Part shown: positions 1-12,000 of the stretch, one piece after another
How the letters are laid out: every line of letters begins with the position of its first letter
Position numbering within the stretch: position 1 is the stretch's first letter
DNA from: Tetracentron sinense
Lineage: Eukaryota > Streptophyta > Magnoliopsida > Trochodendrales > Trochodendraceae
NCBI GenBank assembly: GCA_015143295.1
Contig: CM026562.1
Location: 12,924,041-12,988,040, forward strand
Direction of reading: 5' to 3'
Length of the DNA: 64,000 nucleotides
Position numbers and translations under genes: made by a program
Notes under the pieces: model-generated
Database searches by the model: none
What the model was told of the DNA's origin: nothing
What the model saw: only the letters and a program-made list of their open reading frames with translations

Positions 1-1473
1 AGAAATTTTTTCTGTCAGGGACGATCGATTGTCTCATCGATTGCCACGACGATCGGTCGCCCATCACATGCAGGGTCTTAGACCCTTTTTTTCACGACAT
101 TTTAAACCACCCCAAAAAATTATACAGTTTAAATTTTGGACTGCGGACAGTTCAAAACCGAGGCTACATCCCTCTACTCTGATCAAACCACATCATTATT
201 CAGGGTCTCGGACCTATTCAATCCCTTCCCACAACAATCCAAACACATCCATAGATCATTTCAGGGTCTCGGACCCTTTCATCCATCCACACATTGAAAC
301 CATGCCAAAATATAGCAATAAAAGGGGAAAATGAGAAGAAAAGAGAGAGTTTTTTTACCTTTTTCTAGCATTTCAGGGGTCCGCACGGACGATCCGTTGC
401 TGCCAATGCGATCACCACGTCGAATAACCTTGGGGTAGCACGCATGCAACGTGCGGCCACTTTTCTCTCTCCTCCTTTTTCCCTTTCTCTCTAGAAACTC
501 TCTCTCTCTACAAATTCGGGAACCCACTGTCTGAATGAAAATTTTGGGTTAAGGCAAAGCCTTATATAGGGAAAGGGTTTGGATCATGCACAACGTGCAC
601 ATAAGAAAATGGTGTGAACTTTGACTTTTCAACCATTTGACTTGGTTGACCAAGTTTGACTGGATTCTGATTTCTTTCACGGAAATAGCCCATGTAACGA
701 TACTAAATGATGTGGAATTCCAACAAAACTTCAGGTGACCGAGCTTGGGATAGTTCGACACCTGTTGTAAAAATTTCAGGAAAAAATACTGAGTTTTGAT
801 AGCTGCATTTTAGTCCAAAAGAAAATTGCAAAACCTATTAATTTCCTGATTTTAGACACAAAACATGCTGCCATTTCTAGGTTTTAGATGATTAATTGTC
901 GAAACGATAGACGACCATCCTCACGGCCGATCGACACACTGTGGTACCAGCCGCATGGATTTCTATTAAAATCCTCAATAATTATGGAGTCCCAACTGAA
1001 TTCTAAAAAATCTAGAATTTCCTGGTTTTCTCGATTTTCTTACATTTAAGACCCCTGTGGTCTCGCAAATCGATATGCGACGGAACCAAAACTTCAGGTG
1101 ACTAAACTTGGGGTAATCTGACACCTACTATAAAAATTTTGAGAAAAAATACTGAGTTTTGACAGCTGCACTTTAGTCAGGAAGAAAACTGTAAAACCCA
1201 CTAATTTCCTGATTTTTCTCAATTTTATCACACATAATGGCCTCGCTGTCCCACAAAATGATACCTGACAGAACCGATACGATAAGGGTGTGTCTCGGTA
1301 ATCGACCGGTACATTGTGTGCAATTTTTGAGAAAAGATACTGAGATTTCCTCGATGCACTTCAATCCCGAGCAAAACCCACTTTTTATTAATTTAACAAG
1401 CACTCAAATATTTAACCCTAGTTAAGGACAAATAGATGCCTAATTTTATTATTTATAATTCTAGGGCGCTACA
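1..1473 (-). mobile_element. Tekay/Del-like Gypsy LTR, partial, cut by window edge
   Basis: Read on the minus strand this begins with TGTAGCGCCC (plus-strand end at 1473), the same start as the solo LTR at 45668-48090. The plus-strand bases just outside, AAAGG at 1474-1478, belong to a Copia LTR whose other copy runs without interruption near 22402-22410, so this is an insertion into that LTR; the second target-site copy lies outside the window. A minus-strand TATATAAG lies at about 561-568. A segment of about 110 bp recurs at about 730-850 and 1091-1215, with a partial third copy near 1320-1385. Degenerate ATCGAT palindromes lie at 20-60. I see no believable ORF. The family assignment rests on termini and length only. 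Confidence 0.6.
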
Positions 1474-2409
1474 AAAGGTCTTTTAAAACAAAGTATTTGA
1501 TGAGTTTATAGTGCAGACATTGACGTCTGAGAAGAAGAGACCTTCAAATGTTGATGTTTGGCGTTTATAGTAACCCATAATTTTTTCTGTCTTTGCAGAC
1601 GTCGACGTCTGAGAAGGAAACATTGACGTTTGAGAGTAACAATGTTTAAAGAAAAATTTTGTGTTGCAGACGTTGAAGTCTCAATGTTAAACGTCGGCGT
1701 CTGCCTATGGAAAGCTTATAACGACTAGTTTTTCAACGACTACAACTGTATTAAATGCTACACCAACATCTATAATCATCTAAGCCCTATAAATTGAGTT
1801 CATTTCTGAACTATGAACAACCACTGATCATCCATTATGCTTACATTGATTATTGCATTCAACTCTCATCAATCATACGGTGAAAATCCCCAAATCCTTA
1901 AATCCTCCTATTTGAGCTTTTAAATCCCAATCATTTGAGTGATTTTTAGAAGAGTTATTTCAATCTTATCTAGCTCATTAACGAGCTTTGTATTTGGATT
2001 CAAATCCATCAAACTTCATACTTTGAAGAAAATCAAGAATCTGTGTATTCTTATCTGAGAAGTCGGAAAGCTTCAAGAAGATAAGAGAAGGTGTTCTCTT
2101 GCATCAAAGGTGGTGTCCCAACTTGTGAAGAAAATTGGAAAGGTTAGGATTCGCCTGGAAGAAGTCTAAATGATTTGGAAATAAAATCGTGTGAATTCTT
2201 GAAGTGGGAGCTGAAAGGCGGGGACGTAGACAAGTTGTCGATCCTCATGAAAAAAACTCTCGGTGTTTGTATCTATTTATCTCTCTATATTTTTTATTGC
2301 TTGTTGCATTGCCTTAAATTTATTAATTCCGTAAAATAGTCTCAGGTGAAATTTTATTGTACCATTGACCCTAATCACCCCCCCTCTAGGGTCCACTTAT
2401 TGGGCAACA
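1474..2409 (+). repeat. 5' LTR of old Sirevirus, 3' portion
   Basis: About 936 bp of the LTR are visible; the upstream roughly 540 bp lie beyond the insertion at 1-1473. It matches 22404-22628 plus 40966-41657. It ends GGGCAACA at 2409, directly before the primer-binding site. It contains a palindrome cluster and a TATA box (separate entry) and the conserved run of C near 2384 before CTCTAGGG, which the other Sirevirus LTRs also have. Confidence 0.85.
1514..1795 (+). promoter_or_regulatory. LTR palindrome cluster plus TATA box
   Basis: There are six copies of a degenerate AGACGTCGACGTCT-type palindrome, the best a perfect 16-mer at 1596-1611. Hand-counted centres are 1521.5, 1552.5, 1603.5, 1624.5, 1674.5 and 1695.5, giving spacings of 31, 51, 21, 50 and 21. 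A TATAAATT box follows at 1788-1795. This is the U3 region of a Copia LTR, so the cluster is a likely upstream regulatory array. The factor that binds it is unknown. Confidence 0.65.
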
Positions 2410-2424
2410 ATTGATATCAGAGCT
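2410..2424 (+). other. Primer-binding site (tRNA-iMet type)
   Basis: ATTGATATCAGAGCT immediately follows the LTR end. It differs by one base (A for G) from the TTGGTATCAGAGC found in the other Copia elements here. Complementarity to the initiator tRNA-Met 3' end is the usual Copia primer. Confidence 0.85.
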
Positions 2425-2473
2425 AAGTATTTAGTATTTTGGTTTAACAACTTTAGAGAAAATATCAATATAT

Positions 2474-2639
2474 ATGACAAATAATATTTTTGCAACCAGC
2501 TTAGGAGAGGACCAGTCAACCACTAGGCCTCCACTGTTTAATGGAGAAAATTATAGTTACTAAAAAACCCGGATGATGTATTACATCCAATCCCTCAACT
2601 ATCAATGTTGGAAGGTGATAGTCAATGACCCATTTCTTC
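2474..2639 (+). pseudogene. gag: Gag N-terminus, old Sirevirus, interrupted
   Basis: The ATG at 2474 starts a reading frame resembling the minus-strand Sirevirus Gag start at 51831 (MxNIFAT, then PPLFNGENY). An in-frame TAA replaces the conserved Trp codon after NYSY, so the frame was dead or died later. It is cut at 2639 by the Tekay-like insertion and resumes at 12332 after the duplicated TCTTC. Gag would form the virus-like particle core. Confidence 0.8.
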
Positions 2640-3455
2640 TGTAGAACCCCAAAATTCAAGTTCACTGCGCTATGAATAGTGTCAGTGAATAGTATCTTAT
2701 ATAGTGTGAGTAAAGGCCTAAAGCCTTCCATTGAGTCTTGGTATTATGGTGAGTCAAGTGAGGATTTTAGGTATGTGTTTTGAGTCTAAAAGAGAGAGTA
2801 AAAATATACTCTAAGTAAGTAAAAGCAAGGGTATAAAATACCCTAAGTGTTTAATGGGTTGCAAGTGAATAGCGCGGTAAATAGTGCTAGTGCGCGAGGC
2901 ATAAAGAGGTCGGGGCCTGTCATGCATAATGGCGTGAATTCAATAATTACCTAGGTGGGTTACAAACCTATGGGGTAACAAGTCATGAGGTTTGAGTAGG
3001 GTGTTGGACCCGAGTGAAAAGAGTATGAAAGCACTAGAAACGTTCTAAGTGTTAAAAGGGTATGTCTTAACATACCCTCAACTTTATGAAGCTCTAGTTT
3101 AGTCACCGCTTATCTGAATCGAGTGATTATTGAATTTGTAGAAAGATATTGGAACCCTCTTTAAGGTTGATGTTGATCACTTTTCCAGATTTTGAGTTGG
3201 GGTGGAGTTAAAAGTGGGATTTCCGAAGTCGGATTGCTGAAAATCTGGGTTCCTGAAATCTATTTTCGGACTACTTGGCTTTAGAGCCCATTTAGATAAT
3301 TAAAAGTCAAAATTTGGATTTGTCTATTCGAGACAAAATCGGTCCTCTTCAAAATACGAGTCTAACACAAGTTGAATCATCAAAATTCGATAAGGGAGTC
3401 AAAAGTTATGGCCAAAATACCAAAGTAGGAAAAACCTGAAAACTTTCTATCAGAG

Positions 3456-3694
3456 TTACGATCGATCGTAAATGACCTACGAACGATCGTAAAGTACTGA
3501 AAATGCTGAAAACTCACTGGATAACCTATATTGATCATAGGAAGCTTATGAACGATCGTAGAGTCCCAGAAACCCTGTAAACTCACTGTTAAGCCTACGA
3601 TCGATCGTAGGAAGCCTACGAATGATCTTAGATGTTTGACCCAAACTTTTTTTATGCGTGATTTTTGGATTTTTCACCCCTTTGCCTATAAATA
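3456..3694 (+). promoter_or_regulatory. Palindrome pairs upstream of LTR TATA box
   Basis: Six palindromes of the ACGATCGATCGT type include a perfect 18-mer CCTACGATCGATCGTAGG at 3594-3611. Hand-counted centres are 3463.5, 3484.5, about 3533, 3553.5, 3602.5 and 3623.5: pairs about 21 bp apart repeating every 69-70 bp. TATAAATA follows at 3687-3694. The corresponding module in the 3' LTR is 9866-10103. Confidence 0.7.
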
Positions 3695-4642
3695 GGGATC
3701 ACATTTGGGGGTTTTCGGGTTACCCTAAACCTAAGAAAGAGGGAGAAAGGAGAAGAGAGATTAGGGAGAAATCCAAAAGAGGGATTTGGATTTGAATCAA
3801 GTGGAGCTCAAGTTTTGATCATCTTCAAGCAAGGATCCTCCTCTATCAAGCTTGGGAATTCCAAATCAAATGGGTCTTCTTCAAGGTTGGGGTTTTACCC
3901 TCAAAGGTTAGTACACTCTCCTAGTTAGCTTAGTAATAACTTAGGTTTTTCCTTAAAATGATTGAAGTTTGATCTTGTATTTTCCCTTTTCTTGAACCCT
4001 ATCATTATCCCTAAGAATGTATGAGATTAATAACTTAGTTATGGATGCCATGTGGATGTAATAGATGTTGTGTGATGGAAAATGGGAATGAGCAATGGTA
4101 CGCATAATGAACACACATAAAGTGTTTGATGAAATGTAAGAAAGAAACTATGAAAAAAAAATTAAAAGACTAAAGAGATGTTGAACGACACTTGTTTGAT
4201 AAAATGTATATATGAGAACTCAATCAAGAATATGACATTATGGTTTAGGATTTTTCCTCAATTGGGTAGTTTTAATCAAATACAAAGCATGTTTCTTCAA
4301 CCCTCACATGGTTATCGATTATTAGTAAATTGGAAAAATTGCCCTATATGTTGCCTTAAATTTTCCATGTCTATGAAAATATAAGAAATGCAAGATTATG
4401 CTTTATTGTTTTATGTCAACATGATATCACCAAGGGGTTGCACACAAGTACACAAGCATGTATGAATCAAGTTTTCTAAGTATAAGGATATGAAAAGAAC
4501 CAGCAAGAACATGAAAGGTGATTACGAAACAATGAACTGAGCTTTTCAAAGTATAAGTTTACATGTAAGAAACCACAAGAATAAGACATGTGAATTTCAA
4601 AATGAATGATAAAGCCGGACATCGGGCCAGTAAAGGGTAGGA

Positions 4643-4658
4643 CATATCGCAAGATATG
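4643..4658 (+). other. Short hairpin with GCAA tetraloop in the LTR
   Basis: CATATC, GCAA, GATATG form a 6 bp stem closed by a GNRA-type loop. It recurs at 10961-10976 in the 3' LTR and, in reverse orientation, at 46616-46631 in the solo LTR. A second copy there (46701-46717) keeps the stem but changes the loop. It sits in transcribed LTR sequence downstream of the TATA box. Confidence 0.5.
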
Positions 4659-4689
4659 ACATACTTGGGTCACAAGAAAACAAGTCAGG

Positions 4690-5330
4690 GATACTAATGT
4701 GTTCCGTTCCATCATAGTCCGGACATTAGTAAACAAGTGAATTACTAGTGTGTTCCGTTCCACCATAGTTCGGGCACTAGTCAAGTCAAGACAAGATGCT
4801 AATGTGTTCCGTCCCATTATAGTTCGGGCATTAGTAAAAGAAGAACAAGATACTAATGTGTTCCATTCCATCATAGTTCGGGCATTACTAAACAAGTGAA
4901 TAACAGTGTGTTCCGTTCCACCATAGTCCGGGCACTAATCAAGTCAAGACAAGATGCTAATGTGTTATGTCCCATTATAGTTTGGGCATTAGTAAAGCAA
5001 GAACAAGATGCTAATGTGTTTCGTTCCATCATGGTCCGGGCATTAATAAGCAAGTGAATAACTAGTGTGTTCCGTTCCACTATAGTCCGGGTACTAGTCA
5101 AGTCAAGATAAGATGCTAATGTGTTCCGTCTCATTATAGTTCGGGAATTAGCAAAGCAAGACAAGAAGCTAGTATGTCCGTTCAATTCATAGTTCGGGTA
5201 CTAGTTAAAACAAGATAAGATGCTAATGTGTTCTGTCCCATTATAGTTCGGGCATTAGTCAAGCATGACAAGACCCTAGTATGTCCGTCCATTTCATAAT
5301 TCGGGTACTAACTAAACAAGACAAGTGAAA
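4690..5330 (+). repeat. Tandem array of hairpin-ended units in the 5' LTR
   Basis: About a dozen imperfect units of about 50-55 bp. Most units begin and end with complementary hexamers, and the two arms change together: CTAATG with CATTAG, CTAGTG with CACTAG, CTAGTA with TACTAG. Inside, TTCCG and CCGGG can also pair. Unit types alternate along much of the array. Related arrays lie at about 11005-11640 and, reversed, at about 62080-62600. Confidence 0.75.
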
Positions 5331-6000
5331 TAAAGAATCTCATGAGACGTGTAAGGTAACCACAAGATGCATAAGACATGTAAGGAACTCACAAAGTAGA
5401 AAATATGTGTTGGCCAAAGCATGAATTGAAAAGTATGAGTTAAAGTATAATGTTCAAGATTGTACAAGTATTATTTGTATTAGCTTCCGCACTCTGATTA
5501 TGTATATGTGATAATGAACTGTACCATGCATGACATATTATTGTTCTTAATTGTTTTGTTGCCACTATTGTTAGCTAGTAGTTTGTACTCGCTGAGTATT
5601 CCATACTCAGTCGTACCTATTGATGTTGGCATGTACACCATACGGTTATTGAGGTGGTTTATAGAGAGTAGGAGTTGCTCGGATTGTCAGTCAGATGTTA
5701 GGGGTTAGAAATGTGGTCTTAGGGTTGGGATGAGTGAGAGAGACATGTATTTTGGGACTTTCTTTTGGGGATTTTCATGTAGACTTGAGTTGGTAACTTA
5801 AGTGTTGAACTCTTGTGTACATATTGGAATTTTTATTAAGTAAATTGTTTATGTTAACACTTGGAAGAACAATTATAGAAAATAAATTTTCAGTTCACTA
5901 TTTAGCTTGCCTTATATGCTTCTGCAGGATGGTTATTATGATAAGTAATGAGCCCAAATATCGCCCAACTCCTTGGGGGTATTTTGGGGCGTTACAGAAG

Positions 6001-6013
6001 TGGAATCGAAGCC
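6001..6013 (+). other. Degenerate primer-binding site of Tekay-like element
   Basis: TGGAATCGAAGCC lies 4 bp after the LTR end at 5996 and matches the initiator tRNA-Met consensus TGGTATCAGAGCC at 10 of 13 positions. Position and similarity suggest the minus-strand primer site. Confidence 0.55.
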
Positions 6014-7591
6014 TAGGTATTAGGTTCTCTGGGGTTGTTTAGAGTTCGATACCACGATTAGACCAAGGCATTAGGTTCATCTTAGGAATTGCATTCCAAG
6101 TGTAGACTAATCACTTAGTCTTTGTCTATAACAGGTTGAGTTCAATCGAATTTAGTGTCTATTTTCGCTAGGAAAGCCGAAAATTTTATATGCTTATACT
6201 ATTATGTGTGGTATTGTTATGTGGTGTTATATGCTATATGGTGTGCGTACTATATGTTATATGCTAAGTGAAAACCAATGCTTTATGAACGAATTCCTAG
6301 TTAGACTCATGAGTTAAGTGATACTCAGGCTAGAGTCTAGCCTAGGTGTTAGTTGACAAGGGGGTGGTAGGTCCTTTGTCATACATCTTGTTATTAGATT
6401 TAGATAGGGATTTGTTTCCGAGTGAGACTATAGGAGGTTCTTTCATCTTGCTAGATTAGTAGATTTAGAGTCATTATGGAACAAGGGACATAGGTTTAGA
6501 TGTATATGTTGTTATGTGTATCCTGTGAAATTCCATCCGTTAAAGTGCGCTTAATGTATATTGTACCACAAATAAGCACAAATCGCACATCACGGTATGA
6601 CGATAATTCTATATAAGTTCATGCATACTCATGACTATATATATATTTTTACATCATGGATGTTTGATGCACGTTTCTAGATACAGATGTGCATTTTCTG
6701 CAGCATGTTCTAGACTCAGTGCTCAGTCCCAAATAATAAATATATTGTATACTCGATGGACATATATAATTTTGGATAAGCTCATGGATGTTTGATGCAT
6801 GTTTCTAGATACAGATGTGCATTATCTGCAGCTCATTCTTGATTCAGTGCTCAGTCCAAAATTCTAGATACAGATGCGTGTTAATTCTGCAGCACGTTCT
6901 AGACCCAATGCTCAATCCAAAATGATAATTATATTATAAACTCCAAAGATGGGTTCGGGTTCAAAATACAAGAGCATCATACATAACACGAGCATCATAC
7001 ACGGCATGAGCATCATACACGGCATAAGCATCACGCATTTCATAAGCATCACACACTTTCATACATAGCATAAGCATCACGCATCTCTTAAGCATCATAC
7101 TGAGCATGAGCATCATACGTAGCGTTCACTTCATACATTTCATAATCATCATACACATTCTGCATGCATCATGTAGACCTTAAGAGTGTCATACATGACC
7201 CAATGATTCAAAGAATGTTGCTTAAATAACCTAATTGTACAAACTACTAATTAATCTTAGTCCCAAGACGATTAACGTCTTGAGTAAGTAATTAGTTAAT
7301 ACCTTAACCGAGTGTGAGAACTTAGCTTCGCGAATTCAAGTCACACTCAGGCTATGTCCTCGCTCTCAGGCATAGACTAACAAACTAGTCCTAGTCTAAA
7401 ACGGGTTGGAACCACAACCGAACTTGGTGTCATACGCTAGGAAACATTTTTGTATACTTATATTATTTTACTGTGTGCCTCGATGTATTATTAAGTGCCT
7501 TATAATCATTAGATGATTGTTGCAATTGGAATCGAGATAAGTTGGTTTCCAAGTTAGGCTCACGCTTTGCTATTGTTCTCAGGATTAAATC
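6014..7591 (+). repeat. Untranslated leader with internal repeats
   Basis: No gene is visible. A block of about 125 bp built around TTTCTAGATACAGATG and CTGCAG recurs about three times between about 6655 and 6920. From about 6970 to 7170 there is an imperfect short tandem repeat of AGCATCATACAC type. A segment at about 6100-6230 is repeated, diverged, at about 7375-7490. Internal duplication is the likely origin. This is the 5' leader before gag. Confidence 0.55.
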
Positions 7592-8635
7592 ATGAGACAT
7601 GGCAATCGGGGTCGTGGATACCACACTAGGAGAGGTGGAGCATCTCCTCCTCCGTTGGGGGATGAGCAGCCTGACCTCACCCAAGTCTTGGGATCCATAG
7701 CAGAGACACTAGCGATGCTTGCAGCTAGGCAGCCCTCTACCCCTACTCCTACTGCAGCACTTGTGCGTACTCCTACACATCATGCCATGGGGATCAAGGC
7801 TTTTCGGAGGATGAGGCCCCCGATATTTTATGTTGGTATTGATCCATTGGTTGCTGAATCATGGGTTAGGCAGCTGGAGAAGTTGTTCTCCGTCTTGATG
7901 CCTATGGAGGCAGAGAAAGTTGCATGGGCCACCTTTATGATGGAAGGTGAGGCCAATCACTGGTGGAGATCCGCCATCAGACCGAGGGACTTGACTCGAG
8001 CGGGTCAAGAATGGACTTGGGAAGAGTTTCTAGATATTTTATACAAGAAATACTTCCCGATAGGAGTTAGAGAGAAGAAAGAACTAGAGTTCATTACCTT
8101 GGAACAAGGGAACATGACAGTGGTTGAGTATGAGGCAAAGTTCTTTGAATTGTCGAGGTTCACTCCATATTTGATAGCAACAGAGGCAATGAAGGCCAAA
8201 AAATTTGAGAGGAGATTGCAGGCCTACATCAAAGACAGAGTCTCCATGTTTAGGCATGAGACCTACGCTGAAGTTGTGGATAAGGCCCAGTTGGCAGAGT
8301 CGAATTCTAGGGAATTCTTCAAAAGAAAGGAGATGGGTGGAGATCCATCCAGTGGCTCAGCACCACTTGGGAGGAGGGCCAGGATTGCCCCGTATGAGGC
8401 CTCCGAGTCTACACCAATTCAGAGGCCTCCTTTTGCACCACAGATCCCTAGCCTCACTACGACTCAGACCACTCGATTCTTGCAGCCCTTAACTTCTGCG
8501 TTGGGAAGTGAGCACTATAGTCACTACGGAAGAAAGCATACTGGGATTTTCGGAAGCTCAAGAATGGATGTTTTCATTGTGGTGATCAAGGTCACCTGAT
8601 CAGAGGTTGTCCTCACCGTCTGCCTCCGGCTCAAC
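7592..8635 (+). pseudogene. gag: Gypsy Gag polyprotein, frameshifted before the zinc knuckle
   Basis: The 335-residue frame from ATG 7592 has a basic N-terminus, then a retrotransposon Gag domain at about residues 65-225 (motifs SWVRQLEKLF, NHWWRS, EFLDILYKKYFP and a conserved Q-G-x-M-T-V-x-E-Y). It would assemble the capsid of a Tekay-like Gypsy element. The frame ends at TGA 8599. A CCHC zinc knuckle (C-x2-C-x4-H-x4-C) is encoded in another frame at 8569-8610, so a frameshift shortly upstream separates capsid from nucleocapsid. No pol follows before the 3' LTR at 9048. The capsid frame has no internal stop, unlike the neighbouring old Sirevirus, which suggests a fairly recent or trans-complemented element. 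Confidence 0.82.
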
Positions 8636-9034
8636 CTCGGGAAAGCAAGCCCCAGTAGCTCTCACAATCGCCTCTCTAGGTGAGCTAGGGTAGAAGTTAC
8701 CATGCCGGAGTTGGATGCTCAAGCACCACAAAATGTAGGGTGAAGTGCTCGGATGACAATTTTTGGTAAGGGATGATGTAATGTTGTGTTTCAGTACATT
8801 GCCTATATGTAAAAACATACTATATTATGTTATGAGGTTTTCTTGCTTTTTGTGCACGTTCAGTAATACAAAAAACCTAAGTGCATTGCCAACAAGCAAG
8901 TGCCTAGTCTTGTGTTGATTGATGAAGGGTTCATATGTCTTTTAGTATAACTAGGGGTAGAGTTCAAGGTCAAGTATGGGAAAGTATCTCCGCTCGATTT
9001 TGTATCGTCCAAATTTAGAGGATGAAATTTCTAT
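8636..9034 (+). other. Short 3' untranslated region, no gene
   Basis: This is the stretch between the end of the zinc-knuckle coding and the polypurine tract. The bases before 9035 (ATTTAGAGGATGAAATTTCTATAAG) resemble the conserved pol-to-LTR junction of Tekay-like elements, which suggests that pol was removed by an internal deletion between gag and this point. Confidence 0.5.
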
Positions 9035-9047
9035 AAGGGGGGGAGGA
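9035..9047 (+). other. Polypurine tract
   Basis: AAGGGGGGGAGGA lies immediately before TGTAGAACCCC of the 3' LTR. It is the plus-strand priming site for reverse transcription. Confidence 0.85.
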
Positions 9048-12000
9048 TGTAGAACCCCGGAATTCGAGTTCACCTTGCTATGAATAGTGTCAGTGAATAG
9101 TATTCTTATATGGTGTGAGTAAAAAGCCTAAAGCCTTCCATTGAGTCTTGGTATTATGGTGAGTCAAGTGAGGATTTTAGGTACAAGTTTTGAGTCTCAA
9201 AAAGAGAGTAAAAATATATTCTAAGTGGGTAAAAGCAAGGGTATAAAATACCCTAAGTGTTTAATGGGTTGTAAGTGAATAGCACGGTGAATAGTGCTAG
9301 TGCGCGAGGCATAAAGAGGTTGGGGCGTCTCATGCATATTGTCATGAATTCAATGATTACCTAGGTGGATTACAAACCTATGGGGTAACAAGTCATGATG
9401 TGTGAGTAGGGTGTTGGACCCGAGTGAAAAGAGTGTGAAAGCACTCGAAACGTTCTAAGTGTTAAAAGGGTATGTCTTAACATGCCCTCAACTTTATGAA
9501 GCTCTAGTTTAGTCACCGCTTACCCGAATCGAGTGATTCTTGAATTTTTGGAAAGGTATTAGAACCCTATTCGAGGTTGATGTTGATCACTTTTCCAGAT
9601 TTTGAGTTGGGGTGGAGTTAAAAGTGAGATTTCCAAAGTCGGATTGCTGAAAATCTGGGTTCCTGGAATCCATTTCCGGATCAGTTGGCTTTAGAGCCCA
9701 TTTAGATAATTAAAAGTCAAAATTTGGATTTTTCTATTACATATAAAAAATTTTCCCTTTGAAAGATGAGTCCAACGCAAGTTGAATCATCAAAATCCGA
9801 TAAGGGAGTCAAAAGTTATGGCCAAAATACCAAAACGGGAAAAATCTAGAAACTTTCTATCAGAGTTACGATCGATCATAAATGACCTACGAACGATCGT
9901 AAAGTGCTGAAAATGCTGAAAACTCACTGGACAACCTACATCGATCATAGAAAGCCTACGAACGATCGTAGAGTCCTAGAAACCCTGTAAACTCACTGTT
10001 AAGCCTACGATCGATCGTAGGAAGCCTACGAACGATAGTAGATGCGTGACCCAAACTTTTTTGATGGTGATTTTTGGATTTTTCACCCTTTTGCCTATAA
10101 ATAGGGATCACGTTTGAATTAAGGGGAGCTCAAGTTTTGATCATCTTCAAGCAAGGATCCTCCTCTATCATGCTTGGGAATTCCAAATCAAAGGGGTCTT
10201 CTTCAAGGTTGGGGTTTTACCCTCAAAGGTTAGTACACTCTCCTAGTTAGCTTAGTAATAACTTAGGTTTTTTCTTAAAATGATTGTAGTTTGATCTTGT
10301 ATTTTCCCTTTTCTTGAAGCTATCATTATCCCTAAGAATGTATGAGATTAATAACTTAGTTATAGATGCCATGTGGATGTAATAGATGTTGTGTGATGGA
10401 AAATGAGAAAGAGCAATGGTACGCATAATGAACACACAAAGTGTTTGATGAAATGTAAGAAAGAAACTATGAAAAACAATTTAAAGACTGAAGATGTGTT
10501 GAACGCCACTTGTTTGATAAAATGTATATCTGAGAACTCAATCAAGAATATGACATTATGGTTTAGGGTTTTTCCCCCATTGGGTAGTTTTAATCAAATA
10601 CAAAGCATGTTTCTTCAACCCTCACATGGTTATCGATTATTAGTAAATTGGATAAATTGCCCTATATGTTGCCTTAAATTTTTCATGTCTATGAAAATAT
10701 AAGAAATGCAAGATTATGCTCTATTGTTTTACTTCAACATGATATCACCAAGGGGTTGCACACAAGTATACATGCATGCAAGAATCAAGTTTTCTAGGTA
10801 TAAGTATATGAAAAGAACCACCGAGAACATGAAAGCTGATTACGAAACAATGAACTGAGCTTTTCAAAGTATAAGTTTACATGTACGAAACCACAAGAAT
10901 AAGACATGTGAATTTCTAAACGAATGATAAAGCTGGACATTGGGCCGGTCAAGGGTAGGACATATCGCAAGATATGTCATACCCGGGCCACAAGAAAACA
11001 AGTCAAAGATACTAATGTGTTCCGTTCCATCATAGTCCGGGCATTAGTAAACAAGTGAATAACTAGTGTGTTCTGTTCCACCATAGTCCGGGCACTAGTC
11101 AAGTCTAGGCAAGATGCTAATGTGTTCCGTTCCATTATAATTTGGGCATTAGTAAAGCAAGAACAAGATGCTAATGTGTTATGTTTCATCATAGTCCGGG
11201 CATTAGTAAACAAGTGAATAACTAGTGTGTTCCATTCCACCAAAGTCCGAGCACTAGTCAAGTCAAGACAAGATGCTAATGTGTTCCGTCCCATTATAGT
11301 TCGGGCATTAGTAAAGTAAGAACAAGATGCTAATGTGTTCCATTCCATCATAGTCCGGACATTAGTAAACAAGTGAATGACTAGTGTGTTCTGTTCCACC
11401 ATAGTCCGGACACTAGTCAAGTCAAGGCAAGATGCTAATGTATTCCATCTCATTATAGTTCAGGCATTAGCAAAGCAAGACAAGAAGCTAGTATGTCGTC
11501 CAATTCATAGTTCAGGTACTAGTTAAAACAAGACAAGATGCTAATGTAATCCGTCCCATTATAGTTTGGGCGTTAGTCAAGCAATACGTACAAGACCCTA
11601 GTATGTCCGTCCATTTCATCGTTCGGGTACTAGCTAAACAAGACAAGTGAAATAAAGAATCTCATGAGTCGTGTAAGGTAACCACAAGATGCATAAGACA
11701 TGTAAGGAACTCACAATACTCATAAAGTGGAAAATATGTGTTGGCTAAAGCATGAATTGAAAAGTATGAGTTGAAGTATAATGTTCAAGATTGTACAAGT
11801 ATTATTTGTGTTAGCTTCCGCACTCTGATTATGTATATGTGATAATGAACTGTACCATGCATGACATATTTTTGTTATTAATTGTTTTGTTACCACTTTT
11901 GTTTGCTAGTAGTTTGTACTCGCTGAGTATTCCATACTCAGCCATACCTATTGATGTCAGCAGGTACACCATATGGTTATCGAGACGGTTCATGGAGAGT

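Larger units (their letters stand above)
2640..5996 (+). repeat. 5' LTR of Tekay-like element (3,357 bp)
   Basis: It is bounded by TG at 2640 and CA at 5996, and matches 9048-12326 with scattered substitutions and indels. It includes a palindrome/TATA module (3456-3694), a GCAA-loop hairpin (4643-4658) and a tandem hairpin array (about 4690-5330). No coding frame in it is credible. Confidence 0.88.

Noticed and set aside
29-527. Open frames on both strands at the left edge
   Set aside because: They lie in LTR sequence with repeated GGGTCTCGGACC motifs, have no recognisable domain and are absent from homologous LTRs.
4476-5185. Minus-strand repetitive open frames (RTMMERNTLAS-like repeats)
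   Set aside because: They are translations of the tandem hairpin array; the repeat pattern follows DNA stems, not a protein.
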